Source: Hetaerina americana (taxonomy: Eukaryota; Arthropoda; Insecta; Odonata; Calopterygidae). Taken from it: 64,000 bases of DNA. This document shows positions 54,727 to 64,000 of this stretch, piece by piece (the first letter of the stretch is position 1; every line of letters begins with the position of its first letter). The notes beneath the pieces are model-generated. The model did not search any database and was not told where the DNA came from. It was given only the letters and a program-made list of their open reading frames with translations. A program made the position numbers and the translations under genes. The stretch lies in assembly GCA_022747635.1 (NCBI GenBank), contig JAKTNV010000064.1, forward strand, positions 1,245,450 through 1,309,449, read 5' to 3'.

Positions 54727-55140
54727 TCATCTGCATCTACATAATACCCCGCAAGCCGCCGCAAGGGCGTGTGGCGGGGGGTTTCAGGTCACCAACCGTA
54801 AAAAGGAACAATACCACATGCAAAACAACAACGTGGAAAATTACACACACAGCAGCGCACACACTCACGCAAAAATCCCTTCATCCAATACTCATGCAAA
54901 CACACATACCGCAAACAAACAAAAAACAGCACCCCAAAATGCAGCGCGAAAGCCATCCTACAACACGCAAGCTAGGACACAACAAGCAAGAAATTGAAAC
55001 ACCACATGAAAATGCACCACGAAACACTCTACCCCCAAAGAGTCTCTAAAAGGCAGGGAATGCGACCCAACGTTGCAGGTAGTAGGAATTTGCCCCCGCG
55101 GAGAGGGATTGAAAGGGAGACTTAAAAACAGATGACCAGA
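54727..55140 (-). mobile_element. family A subfamily tail, long version
   Basis: Terminus CATCTGCATCTACATAATAC, intact hairpin at 54748-54780, GTCACCAACCG, then about 340 bases of A/C-rich noncoding sequence shared in part with 40200-40310 and with 21400-21700. Confidence 0.85.
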
Positions 55141-55204
55141 ACACCAATGAGGTCATTCCGAAAGAATGAGCTAATGAGTTTCATTCCGAGAGAAAGAATG
55201 AAAC

Positions 55205-55285
55205 ATTCCGAAGAATATGAGTATGTGCTCTTCATGAAAGGCGTGGAGCTAGACCTATCCCCAAATATTTAACTTGATCCCTTAT
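55205..55285 (-). pseudogene. family A RT scrap
   Basis: TATGTGCTCTTCATGAAAGG and CCCAAATATTTAACTTGATC parallel 11445-11500, the KYLGVVLTPRLSWG segment. Confidence 0.75.
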
Positions 55286-55899
55286 GCATGTACGTACGGA
55301 TATACTAAGTGGTCTACGAAATGTCACTGCATATTGAAATCTTACGCCAGGTAAACATTCAGGGGACTGCCTCATTAAAGAACATACCACAGCTATGAAA
55401 ATAGACACCTACGCCTGTACACCTCCGCAGAGCACACTGGGACACGTCCCAAACACAACATAAACTTCCAAGATAGTCTGTTTTTCCCAAGACTCTTTGT
55501 ACAGCCGTAGTAATATCCAATACACCCTACAATTTCAACGGGGAAGAAATAAACATGCTTTCCAGCTCTTGGAAACATCTTTTAGTCATAAGATGTGAGT
55601 CGTAGGCTTATATAAGACGGGCGAAAATAAGCATCAAATACCCCGAAGAGGAGATTGTTCCTTAATCGAGGGTTCCGGGAGATTTATGTTTTCAGATATT
55701 AAGGTTGTTTCTGTTCTTTCTTCTGTTCTTTACATCGGTTGCGGAATAAAAACTTTTGAAATGGAAAAAACTAGAGCATCAACAACGTCTGTCGTGAGGA
55801 CGCCGTCTGTCACACCGGCGAAGCTCTTTCCTCAGAAAATGGATCCACGCGGAAGAAGTCCAGGACGATGTACACCTTCAATTTGAGGAATGTCACTTA
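55286..55899. other. unassigned sequence
   Basis: No gene or repeat recognised. Confidence 0.4.
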
Positions 55900-56320
55900 C
55901 CTGAGGTTTTAAAGACCCATTAAAGGCCTCGACTTACCACGGCAAATAAGATCACGTACTTAAAATAATGGAGATTCATTGTAAAGCGGATAGATTTAAA
56001 ATGTCGTTTTTTCCTCGTGTCATTAAAAATCAAAATATGTATAACCGCAGGCACGAAGGAGATAATTAGCATTGGTGGTGCACATATTGCATCAATATCC
56101 TGCAAATGGACTTATCTTTCTGACACTACCCCAGCGCGATTTGAATATAACCTGTTATTGAACATTATTGCATGCAAGTATGCATGCTGCCGTGTGATTA
56201 ACTTTCTTCCAGTTCACGATTAAACTAGTGTTTGTGTAGGGGTGTCGTGATAGGGATTGTGCATGCATGACCGGTGACCCAACACCCCACGCCAACAACC
56301 CTTACCTAGATGATGATTGC
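55900..56320 (+). mobile_element. family A-related LINE tail
   Basis: FFPRVIKNQ-type coding end near 56010, then tail parallel to 33330-33660 (GAAGGAGATAATTAGCATTGG, ATTGCATGCAAGTATGC, GTGACCCAACACCCCACGCC). The hairpin is damaged and the end reads CCTAGATGATGATTGC. Confidence 0.75.
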
Positions 56321-56774
56321 TAAGAACTAACCCACAATGATATCTAAGACTCTTAAACTCTTGAGAATAAAGAGTTTGTCACCTGCAGCTATCCTGATGA
56401 ACCAAATGCATGGAGATACACAGATATCAGTGACCTGTATCGACTAGTTATACACAGTAAGTCCACAGAAAGCCACAGCAAGTACAACATTGGGGCGTGG
56501 ATGAAGAACTGAAGGATAGTTATCAAGTTGGTAGGTCTGGTTTTCGCAGGAGCTCGCTGAGGCCCCCCAAACATTTCAGCGGTCGAGTTAGAGAATAAAA
56601 TGGAAGTGGATTCTTTTTTAATCTACGCATCCCACACATAATCCACCACAATTCTGCCGCAACGCGCATGCCTTTTAATGGCATCTTACCCCACCCTACG
56701 ATATTCCTCAAACACCCGGCAAAGTTTGAAAATGATTCCGTCCACTGATTCAGTTATTTCGTATTTTAACCTCA
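56321..56774. other. unassigned sequence
   Basis: No gene or repeat recognised. Confidence 0.4.
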
Positions 56775-57766
56775 ATGAGCTCCAAGATCAGAAAGACTAT
56801 CTCTAGCCAACGACCTAAATGCAATTCAAAAGTGGTGCGAGTCATGGGAGCTAGAATTCAATTTGAATAAATAGGTTTCGATAAATTTTTGGAGAAGTAT
56901 TTCACCAGGAAACACACTATACAGGGAACCAACATTGCACACGTGGAATCGGTATAATATACTTGGATGTTACGAAAACTACAGAAATGTCCTCGGGCAA
57001 AAACATTGGTGAAATTTGCGGAATAATTAATAAAAAGTTAGGATTCATAATAAAGAATACTTGGGAATTGTAATTAAAGGGCTAAGCAGCTCTGTTTTTT
57101 CACGTCAGTTGGACCCCACCTTGAGTATCCAGCAAGTGTATAAGACTGAAGTAGGCTTAACTTTGGAACTAAATCAAGTGCGACGAAGTGCAGGTAGGTT
57201 TGTGAAAGGTTTTTGTGAACAACGCAGCAGTGTCATGACACTATTGAAATACTTATGATGGGAGCCACTAGTTGACCGTAGGCTTAAATACAAGCTAAAT
57301 TTACCACGTATATTTGAGGCAGATTATTTATCTGGAGATGTTAAGGACATATTACAGTCCCCCTCTCACAACAGTATATCAGATTATCAACGTAAAATCA
57401 GGGAGATTTATTGTAGAACGGATAGATTTAAAATGTAGTTTTTTCCTCGAACCATTAGAGGCCATAATAGAGATGATAGCAATCGCGTAGGAGATAGTTG
57501 TAATCGTTGGTGTACATATTTGTCGATATCTCGCATTTATCTTCCTGCATGTCACTCTTTTTATTTAATGGAACCATCTTTTCAATAGTTCTACAGCATG
57601 ATTTAAATGAATCCTATTATTACTATTGTTGCATGTGAATACTTTCTTTCGTGTGATAAAGGTTTATCGAGTGCATGAACAAATAAATATTTGTGAAGAG
57701 GTAACATGAATTCATTTTGCACGTGTTTCATTCCAGTTAACGGGTATTATGTAGGTGTAGATGAAG
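56775..57766 (+). pseudogene. family A-related LINE, RT C terminus to 3' end
   Basis: LANDLNAIQKWCESWELEFNL, then frame changes, then 57061-57258 with a LELNQVRRSAGRFVKGF block and SSVMTLLKYL, WEPLVDRRLKYKLNLPRIF, CRTDRFKM and FFPRTIRG. The tail ends GGGTATTATGTAGGTGTAGATG at 57743-57765, but the hairpin's 5' arm is gone. Very close in wording to 32600-33672. Confidence 0.85.
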
Positions 57767-58254
57767 TCTCCCCGGTCCTTTGAGTACTTTTTTGTGTTTT
57801 GTTTTTAAGGCATCATTTAATCAGCTGTTCCCAAATCCTGCAGTGTTAAATCCTCGGCATACATCTGTCGACCTGTACGGCCGTCCATCGCAAATCCATG
57901 CATAATAGAATCGGAGAATCATGATGACATTCATATATCATCAACATCCCCAGGTATTAAAATAATCCATGATTACAGCATCCTTTGCAGACGACGCAAT
58001 CCTTAAGCGGGATGACTTTTAACCACCGAAATCTATTCATTAGGAATTAATTTCATCGCATTTTTTTAATAAATTGTATTTATGTGGACAATATATTATT
58101 TTTATTCTTCTAATAATTGCAAAGAAAAAGTAAAATCAGTTGCGTTTCCGAAAGGTTCTCAAACCAGTAGATTAACAGAAAAACCAACCCTAAACCCGTA
58201 GAACATTGATTATGAAAGCAGGCAGCCTGTTATTTATGCCCGAAAGTGCTTCCT
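57767..58254. other. unassigned AT-rich sequence
   Basis: No gene or repeat recognised. Confidence 0.4.
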
Positions 58255-58990
58255 CAGAAGGAACTCCGGCAGAGGCGGGGGAAAAGGAGGCGTAGGGAAA
58301 AGGGGGGAATCCGCCGGAGAGACAGAGGGAGAGAGAGGGGGGAGAGTGGGGGGGGGAGTGGAGGGGGGCGGCCCCCTAGCCCGAGGTGACCACTGCCGCC
58401 GCCCCCATAAAGCACCCCGCTGCCACTCAGGGGGGCATTCTCTTTTCTTCTACTCGAAAGTGGTCGGGAGGGGAGGGGGAGGAGGGGAGGGAGAGGATCG
58501 TGGGGGGCGGAATTACGGCTTTGAATGAGACGTAATGAAGTGGCGTCGTACTCAAGGGGGAAAGAAGGGGGCGCCCCCGCAGAAAGTGCGCGTCTCATGG
58601 TCGGAGTGAGGACCGAGGGGTGCTTTCCCCCCCGCCCCTGGCACGGAAATGAGGGGCGAGCCGGAGGTGGGTAGGGGACGGGGAGGCAACGGTGTGCAGG
58701 AAGATAAGATTCCCAGGGGGAGGGGGGACCTCTTCCCTCGCGCGATTCTCTCTCCCCCTCCCCTGGGGGCAACTTCCGCCCTAAATGAAGTCTGGGGCAA
58801 ACGGCGAACAGGTATTGCATTTCTTCCAGTGCCCTCCCACGAGAGGGGATCAGAGGGCGGATGCGACGCTCCCCCTGCGCGAAGACATGCACCCTCTACT
58901 CACTCACCCCCTTCCCCAACTCGCCCCTTCATCCCCCCCACTCCCCCCCCGCGCCATCTCCCTCGAACGGTGCGCCGACGACGATGATTG
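58255..58990. other. GC-rich islet with G-quadruplex potential
   Basis: Purine-rich G tracts at 58338-58370 and 58470-58505. A 212-codon minus frame (58254-58892) and overlapping plus frames are all Pro/Arg/Ser rich, without a domain. Confidence 0.55.
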
Positions 58991-59046
58991 ATTCCTCGTG
59001 ACTAATTCAAGTTAAATAAACACCAATCGGCGCCCAGTCGCGGAGC

Positions 59047-59180
59047 ACTCTACATCTACATGATGCCCTGCAAGCGAGGACGGGTGCAGGGGTCACCACC
59101 CTTCGTGCATGCACCATCACTATCTTGTCACCTCCACACAAGTATTAGTGTGGTCACGCACTGGGTCAAAGTAAATGACG
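59047..59180 (-). mobile_element. family A LINE tail, damaged
   Basis: CTCTACATCTACATGATGCCC, CAAGCGAGGACGGGTGCAGG, TCACCACCC and CTCCACACAAGTATTAGTG. The last string also occurs at 32408-32426. Confidence 0.65.
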
Positions 59181-59184
59181 CGAC

Positions 59185-59590
59185 ACAGAAGCGCAAAATC
59201 AGGGAAATACATAGAACGTAGAACGGGTATATTTTAAATCTCCTGTTCCATCAGAGATCAACATGAACATGACAGCAATCACGCAAAAGGTAATTAATAT
59301 GGGCACTTTATCCTTTTTGCCCATACGCTGCTTGTTATGTTTTTCACTTGATAGACCCATCTTTTTCAAAGTTTTAGCACATTATTAGAATCTATGTATT
59401 CTGTTATTGAATATTGTTGCATGTGTAAATATTTTCTTTCGTGTGATTAACATTTCCAGAGTACATGAACAAACCTATTTTGGATACAGGTAACATTATT
59501 GGGATCGTGTGTTCATGGCTGATGGCCTGACACCCCCCGCCGCACGCCCATGCAGCGGCTTGCGGGGTGTTGTGAAGATGTAGATATCAG
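59185..59590 (+). mobile_element. family A-related LINE tail
   Basis: RKIREIHRT-type coding end (59190), then tail parallel to 33330-33665, then a full hairpin at 59533-59565 with CACCCCCCGCCGCACGCCC and CGGCTTGCGGGG, ending GTGAAGATGTAGATATC. Confidence 0.85.
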
Positions 59591-59594
59591 TTAA

Positions 59595-59705
59595 TGCAAT
59601 GCAATTAAAGTTAATCACACGAAAGAAGGCACTTACATGCAGCATATTCAATTGCATGTTACATTCAAATCATGCGGGAGGACTTATAAAGAGGAGAGTC
59701 CATTT
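59595..59705 (-). mobile_element. family A LINE tail scrap
   Basis: AATCACACGAAAGAAGGCAC and ACATGCAGCATATTCAA parallel 27530-27570. Opposite strand to the tail just before it. Confidence 0.6.
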
Positions 59706-60115
59706 AACACGCATGAAGAATACATCGTACAAAACATATACACCACCCTTACTAATTATCTATTGGAATTATTTAATTTCCCTATTATCTATTTCCCCAG
59801 ATAGAAACTCGCTGAAAAACCAATTGCGCAAGAAGCTCGTCGAGTGTTCGTGTGTCTTGCTTTCTACCTCGAGCGATGCTTCGTTCGCGTGGTGACCTCC
59901 CGAGATATCGAGAGGCCCCCCATGCGATGCGAGGACAGGCCGCACAGTCAAAAGACGTCACTCCTATTCCCAGACAACAATGTCCAATACCTAATGTTTA
60001 CATATTTTATTTGGCCCAATATGGCCCTCCCTCTGCCAGCTCGTGGGATGCACGAACAAAAGCTTAAATAATTCTATTGTTTCAGGCTTCACTTCGTGGA
60101 AGTAATTGATATCCA
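59706..60115. other. unassigned sequence
   Basis: No gene or repeat recognised. Confidence 0.4.
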
Positions 60116-60295
60116 TTATTGAAATAGAAAGAAAGACTCGTACTTTTCCACAGATTTTATTATACGGCACGACGCGTTTCACCGACTTGCGGCATCATCA
60201 GGTACGTACCTGATGATGCCGCAAGTCGGTGAAACGCGTCGTGCCGTATAATAAAATCTGTGGAAAAGTACGAGTCTTTCCTTCTATTTCAATAA
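60116..60295. repeat. 180-bp near-perfect palindrome with hammerhead-like cores
   Basis: Arms 60116-60205 and 60206-60295 are reverse complements with one mismatch (60130/60281) and no spacer. Each arm, read outward, carries CTGATGA (plus 60210-60216), a short stem-loop GCCG-CAAGT-CGGT (60218-60230), then GAAAC and GCGTC (60231-60240), and GUAC/GUGC pairing around the predicted cut. This is the order of a hammerhead ribozyme with a minimal stem III, the type reported in Penelope-like elements. Activity is not proven. Confidence 0.6.
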
Positions 60296-63264
60296 AAGCT
60301 TAAATACCCTGGGATTCGAAACCACTCCCCGACTCTCTTCACCTCCGAGTGAAGGACGACCTCACGCTAGAAGATACCTATTCCGCAAAAGTCTCCGTCA
60401 ACGTCAGCGAAACGGTGTTCCATTTCAAAGGGATGTGGATGACATAAGTGAATTGTCGACCCTTAAAGTTCCCGTAATCGCACGAAGAGAACATAATCAT
60501 CGGCGAGAAAAAATGCCATTCCAACTGTAATAAATTGTGCATTCTCGGAGGACAAGGCGTCCCTTTCCCTCCTCAAGGCAAGACGGGCCGAAATTACTCA
60601 GCCGTCAGACTAAGGAAGTGCTCTCTGCCTTGCAACCGTACTCCGAGGAGGAGGAAACCGCCCAGATCATTCAGGCTTCTTCGCAGCATCCCGAAAAAAA
60701 AGACTATCATCGCAAATCGACGTGGAACCCTCACGTGGAATTACAGAAACATCAGTTTTTCCACGTTCCTGTCCCTCAAAATCCAACAGATGGAGAGAGA
60801 GAGAGAGAGAAGGGGGGGAGTAGGCAGGCAGGCAGACGGGAAATGGGAGCGAGGGAGGGAATGGTCCAGATTGCAGGGGGAAGCCATCTTTGGCGACGCA
60901 GTTCCCACGTGAGGGAGGCGAGCGGATGGATCCCCAAGAGCGAACGCTCCGAAGCCAAATGGGCCAGGAGCGGCATACCGGGGGGCAGGGGGGGGGGGCA
61001 GGCTCACGGGGCCTCTCTCTCCATTTGGAACAAGTGTTCACCCTCTGTGACGTATATTGGACGGATGCGAGGATGGGGGGGCGGAAAGGGGTGGGGGGGG
61101 ACCTTTTGAGGTGAGGTGAGCGCATGCATTCGTCTGCTTCAGGCAATATTCCCGGGGGGTGGGGGGGTTTAGGGCTCGTAGTGGGTTAGGAGTGGAGAGG
61201 GATGGGAATATATAATAGGCGTTCACTTTGAATTTAGTCCCGGGGAGGGGGGCGCAAGATCCTTGAATAGAATAAGGGGCGGACGGCCGGACAGACACGC
61301 GTGCACAATGGACGCGTGGCTTACCCCGCTCGCTCCGTGCTCTATACCGAAAGGATTTGGAGCGCGGGAGGGGAGGATGCAGTCGGAGGGTGCGGCAGTC
61401 CAGAAGCAGCAGCAGGGATGGGATTGTTGCTCCCGCCCCCCAACCCAACCCACCCTCGACGCCCCCAGACCCTCGGAGAGGAGAGAAAGGGAGTCCCGAG
61501 CAGAGTACGGCGAGGCCGATACGCGTGAAATCAAAAGAAACGATGAAATCAGCGATCTAAAAAATATATAAAAGAAGTATTTGGTGACTCCCCGAGAGGC
61601 ATCGCATCAATTGAATATACCCTCAACGAGGCGCCCCGAAATCACGGCTCCTTTGAGGAACTGAGTGCACGGATCCCAAGTACACTCTGGACGGGTATAG
61701 GTTTCATCTGATCGAAGGAGGCGCGACTGGGAACAAGAAAGCGCCACGCAACTGGTGCATCTTAGTGGGGAGTGGCAGTTTTGAGGGCAAGCAGCATGAG
61801 GGGAGGAAGGGGAGAGTGGGAAATGAGGTCGAATGGAGAGAAGATCTCGAAGACATCATCCATCCTTTATTTTCACGCCAACTAAGGCCACAATGCAAAG
61901 GACGACTCCCTGATGGGCAGGCACTGACAAAAGGGTTAAGGGGTCTCATTGAGAGGGACTTGAAAAAAAGGGCGCCGTGGAGGAAGTAAAAAGCCACGAG
62001 CCAGGAAATAACTAAGAATAGGTTTGCGGTTATTTTTAGTTTTCGGTTCGAGGAGCAATAATTGGAGATGAACTGAGAGCAAAAGAATTCGTTCTGCCAG
62101 AGGTCACTAAGGTGTACTACCCCCACTGAGGAGATACCTATGTAGGATTTCGAGGTGCGACTCTAAAGTTACCCAATTTTTTAATCGGGGATGGCAGTAG
62201 AAGGAAAGAAGTGGTTTATCTTGCGTAAAATGTGCAAACTCTCCTTATAAACACATACAAGGCATAGATGGCTGCAACGCACGGCGCATGGGGTTTGTGA
62301 AGCTCCCATTGGAGTGAGATTCAGCTTAAGCACTTAAATGGCGTCGTTCAGTGTGGTGGTTCAAAGAGAGGTGAAGGGAGTTTCTCCCCTTGCGTGACTT
62401 CGCGCACCCTTTATCGAAATTCATCGTCAATTGAGCGAGACATGCGGTTGAGGTGGCGTTGAAAAATTGCTTTTGTGGGTGAGGCACGCGGAGAAGGAAA
62501 GCAAAGACGCCGTGGCGCGATAACGAAGCCTCGGGCACGGACCGGCTGGTGTTTCCGGTGGGCCGCAGTGATAGAAGCGCTCGTGGTGGCCCTGGAACTA
62601 TGGCGTTGGCATTGAGAATAACTGGTATATCTGCACAATGCTAAGTTCAGAGGTGAAAGGAGTTTTAATCTTCTGGATGACGAGTAGCTAAGCAGGAAAA
62701 ATCCGGCAACCGGCAAGGGCTTGGACGCACCTTGTAAAAGAATCCTTAGGGGCATGTTGTCGGTGTGAATCCACGCCGATGAGTAGAAATTTAGGTTCAG
62801 ATGGATTAATTAACTGTTATTCTCGGAGATAAATAAGGTCGAGCTTGGATACACTCCGGAAAATTTCATGATCTTGATCGGTGTTTCGGATTCTCCAAAA
62901 GAAATGAATTGGGAATCTCCCCAACCAACGTTTCACCCCCGAGAGTTGCTACAATAGCTTTTGGCCAAACGAACCTGTAGGTTCACACCATACTTGCTAC
63001 AACGCTCCGTACAGCACCACCGCTCTCCGTCCATAATTACGCACCCTTCAATTTCAATTTCATATTCCGCCCAAAATCACGCACCGTCAACACACATCAT
63101 TCACTTGTGCAATGCAACTTCTAACGCCATACACATCACGTACCACAGGACAATATTTTAATAAGAATAATAATCACTGATCAATTAAGTTGATCACCCA
63201 GTGGTTGCTTTACACTTATTCTTAAAACACATAAAATTGGATGGACCAGATCAACATTAGTTCT
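60296..63264. other. unassigned sequence with GC-rich islet
   Basis: 60780-61550 is G-rich with a (GA)n run at 60791-60809 and G runs at 60983-60999 and 61075-61098. Overlapping frames on both strands (for example 60537-61109 and 61263-61571) have no domain. 61704-62126 (minus) and 62411-62755 (minus) are open but unrecognised. No repeat seen in 61600-63260. Confidence 0.4.
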
Positions 63265-64000
63265 GTTTAAAAATGAGTATTTCTTCTTATTTTTCGCGTT
63301 CTTATTTTAATTTTAAAAACGTGGTAGTTCTTTACTTAAAGTGTAGTTTTCCTATCTCTATACATAAGTCTTCCCACGCTTCGTCATTTTTAACAATTCT
63401 ATACATCGCGCCTAACCTACTCCTTTTTTTCTTCTATTTTTCAAACCCTCCCATTCCAGTTTATCCAACATTTCCATAACACTTTCTGCTCTTTTGTGCC
63501 TTCCGAGTACATATCCTGCTGCCTTTCCTGGAACTTTTTCTATCTTTTCAATGTGTCCCGCCTCATATGGATCCCGTACTATGAATGAAATATTCTAGGA
63601 TAGGGATAACCAGTACCTTATATGCTTTTTCTTTTGTGGCTACGCTACTTCCTTTTAAATATCTCATTACCCAATTATTGCCAATTACTTTAAATACCTT
63701 CCGTGTCACATTATCTACTTGGACTCCCCACCCAAGATCCCTGGTTGAGTAAACGCCTAAATATTTGCAATGACAGCTAAATGGGATTCTTTCTCCAAAG
63801 TGGTGTATCCTTTTGTGCAATCTTTTTATTTGAAAAATTAAATTCTCACTCTTACTAACATTGATGCCCATATTATTATTCTCAACCCAGTCACCAAGAT
63901 GATTGATGTCATTTTGTAGTATTACGCGGTCATTTACATGCTCTACCCCTCTGTGTATGATGCAATCATCGGCAAAGAGCCTTATTTGGGAATGTAATTT
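63265..64000 (-). pseudogene. CR1-group LINE reverse transcriptase (family E), runs off the window
   Basis: Minus strand from the window edge: HSQIRLFADDCIIH (catalytic FADD box intact, about 63970), DINHLGDWVENNNMGINVSKSE, CKYLGVYSTRDLGWG, VATKEKAYKVLVIPILEYF. After one frameshift near 63563 come EAGHIEKIEKVPGKAAGYVLGRH-type residues and MEMLDKLEWEGLKNRR, MYRIVKND, ending in a stop at about 63335. About 220 codons with one frameshift make this one of the least decayed RTs here. Its wording differs from families A, B and D. The 5' part is beyond 64000. Confidence 0.85.

Noticed and set aside
10930..54780. CRISPR array from the recurring hairpin repeat
   Set aside because: Copies are scattered singly on both strands over tens of kb, attached to LINE sequence, with no regular spacers.
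58254..58892. 212-codon minus-strand open frame
   Set aside because: Same situation: Pro/Leu/Ser-rich translation of C-rich DNA, with overlapping frames on the other strand.
1..64000. LTR retrotransposon or endogenous retrovirus
   Set aside because: I saw no gag/protease/integrase motifs, no primer-binding site and no paired long terminal repeats.
1..64000. rRNA genes as target of the R1-like element
   Set aside because: No 28S rRNA sequence is recognisable near 4821-6240, so site-specific insertion into rDNA is not supported.

Overview
This is a non-coding, repeat-dominated window from an animal nuclear genome, most likely an arthropod. The evidence is several lineages of APE-type LINE, mariner-family DNA transposons, a Penelope-like relic, tRNA-derived SINE-like repeats, alternating AT-rich and very GC-rich stretches, and no convincing host exon, operon or ribosome-binding site. 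The species cannot be named from the sequence. I find no intact host protein gene: every protein I can recognise belongs to a transposable element, and nearly all carry stops, frameshifts or deletions.

The best-preserved element is a CR1-group LINE ('family A') on the minus strand at 10930-14542. It is flanked by a 6-bp duplication (ATATCA) and sits inside a second LINE ('repeat X'). An uninterrupted copy of repeat X lies at 23440-24226, so the empty site is in the same window. Family A encodes an ORF1 with an SGNH-esterase-like domain and an ORF2 with an endonuclease and reverse transcriptase; about 0.6 kb of ORF2 is deleted. Its 3' end is a GC-rich stem-loop followed by GTAGATG repeats. About 25 copies of this kind of tail, from several subfamilies, are scattered on both strands. 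They show compensatory base changes, which argues for a selected RNA structure.

Layout: 1-4.1 kb is mostly unassigned, with SINE-like and RTE-tail fragments. 4.1-6.8 kb holds two mariner relics around an R1-like reverse transcriptase. 6.8-10.2 kb has a GC-rich block between inverted repeat arms. 10.2-15.3 kb is the nested family A/repeat X locus. 15-28 kb has GC-rich islets, SINE-like repeats, LINE tails, a minus-strand RT fragment and the second repeat X. 28-35.3 kb is a run of decayed plus-strand CR1-group LINEs with a third mariner relic. 35.3-38.3 kb is an RTE-like LINE beginning at a (TA)n tract. 38.3-40.1 kb is a family B LINE split by an internally deleted mariner with perfect 33-bp ends, followed by a SINE. 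41.6-43.7 kb has two opposed LINE relics. 47.2-49.1 kb holds a second RTE-like copy and another LINE. 50.3-51.6 kb is a family B LINE with the mariner empty site. 53-57.8 kb has LINE pieces and a Penelope-like fragment. 60.1-60.3 kb is a 180-bp near-perfect palindrome with hammerhead-ribozyme-like cores. 63.2-64 kb is a LINE RT that runs off the end.

The elements form no pathway. Their relationship is nesting: LINEs inserted in or beside other LINE tails, mariner and SINE copies inside LINEs, and non-autonomous copies that would depend on enzymes encoded elsewhere.
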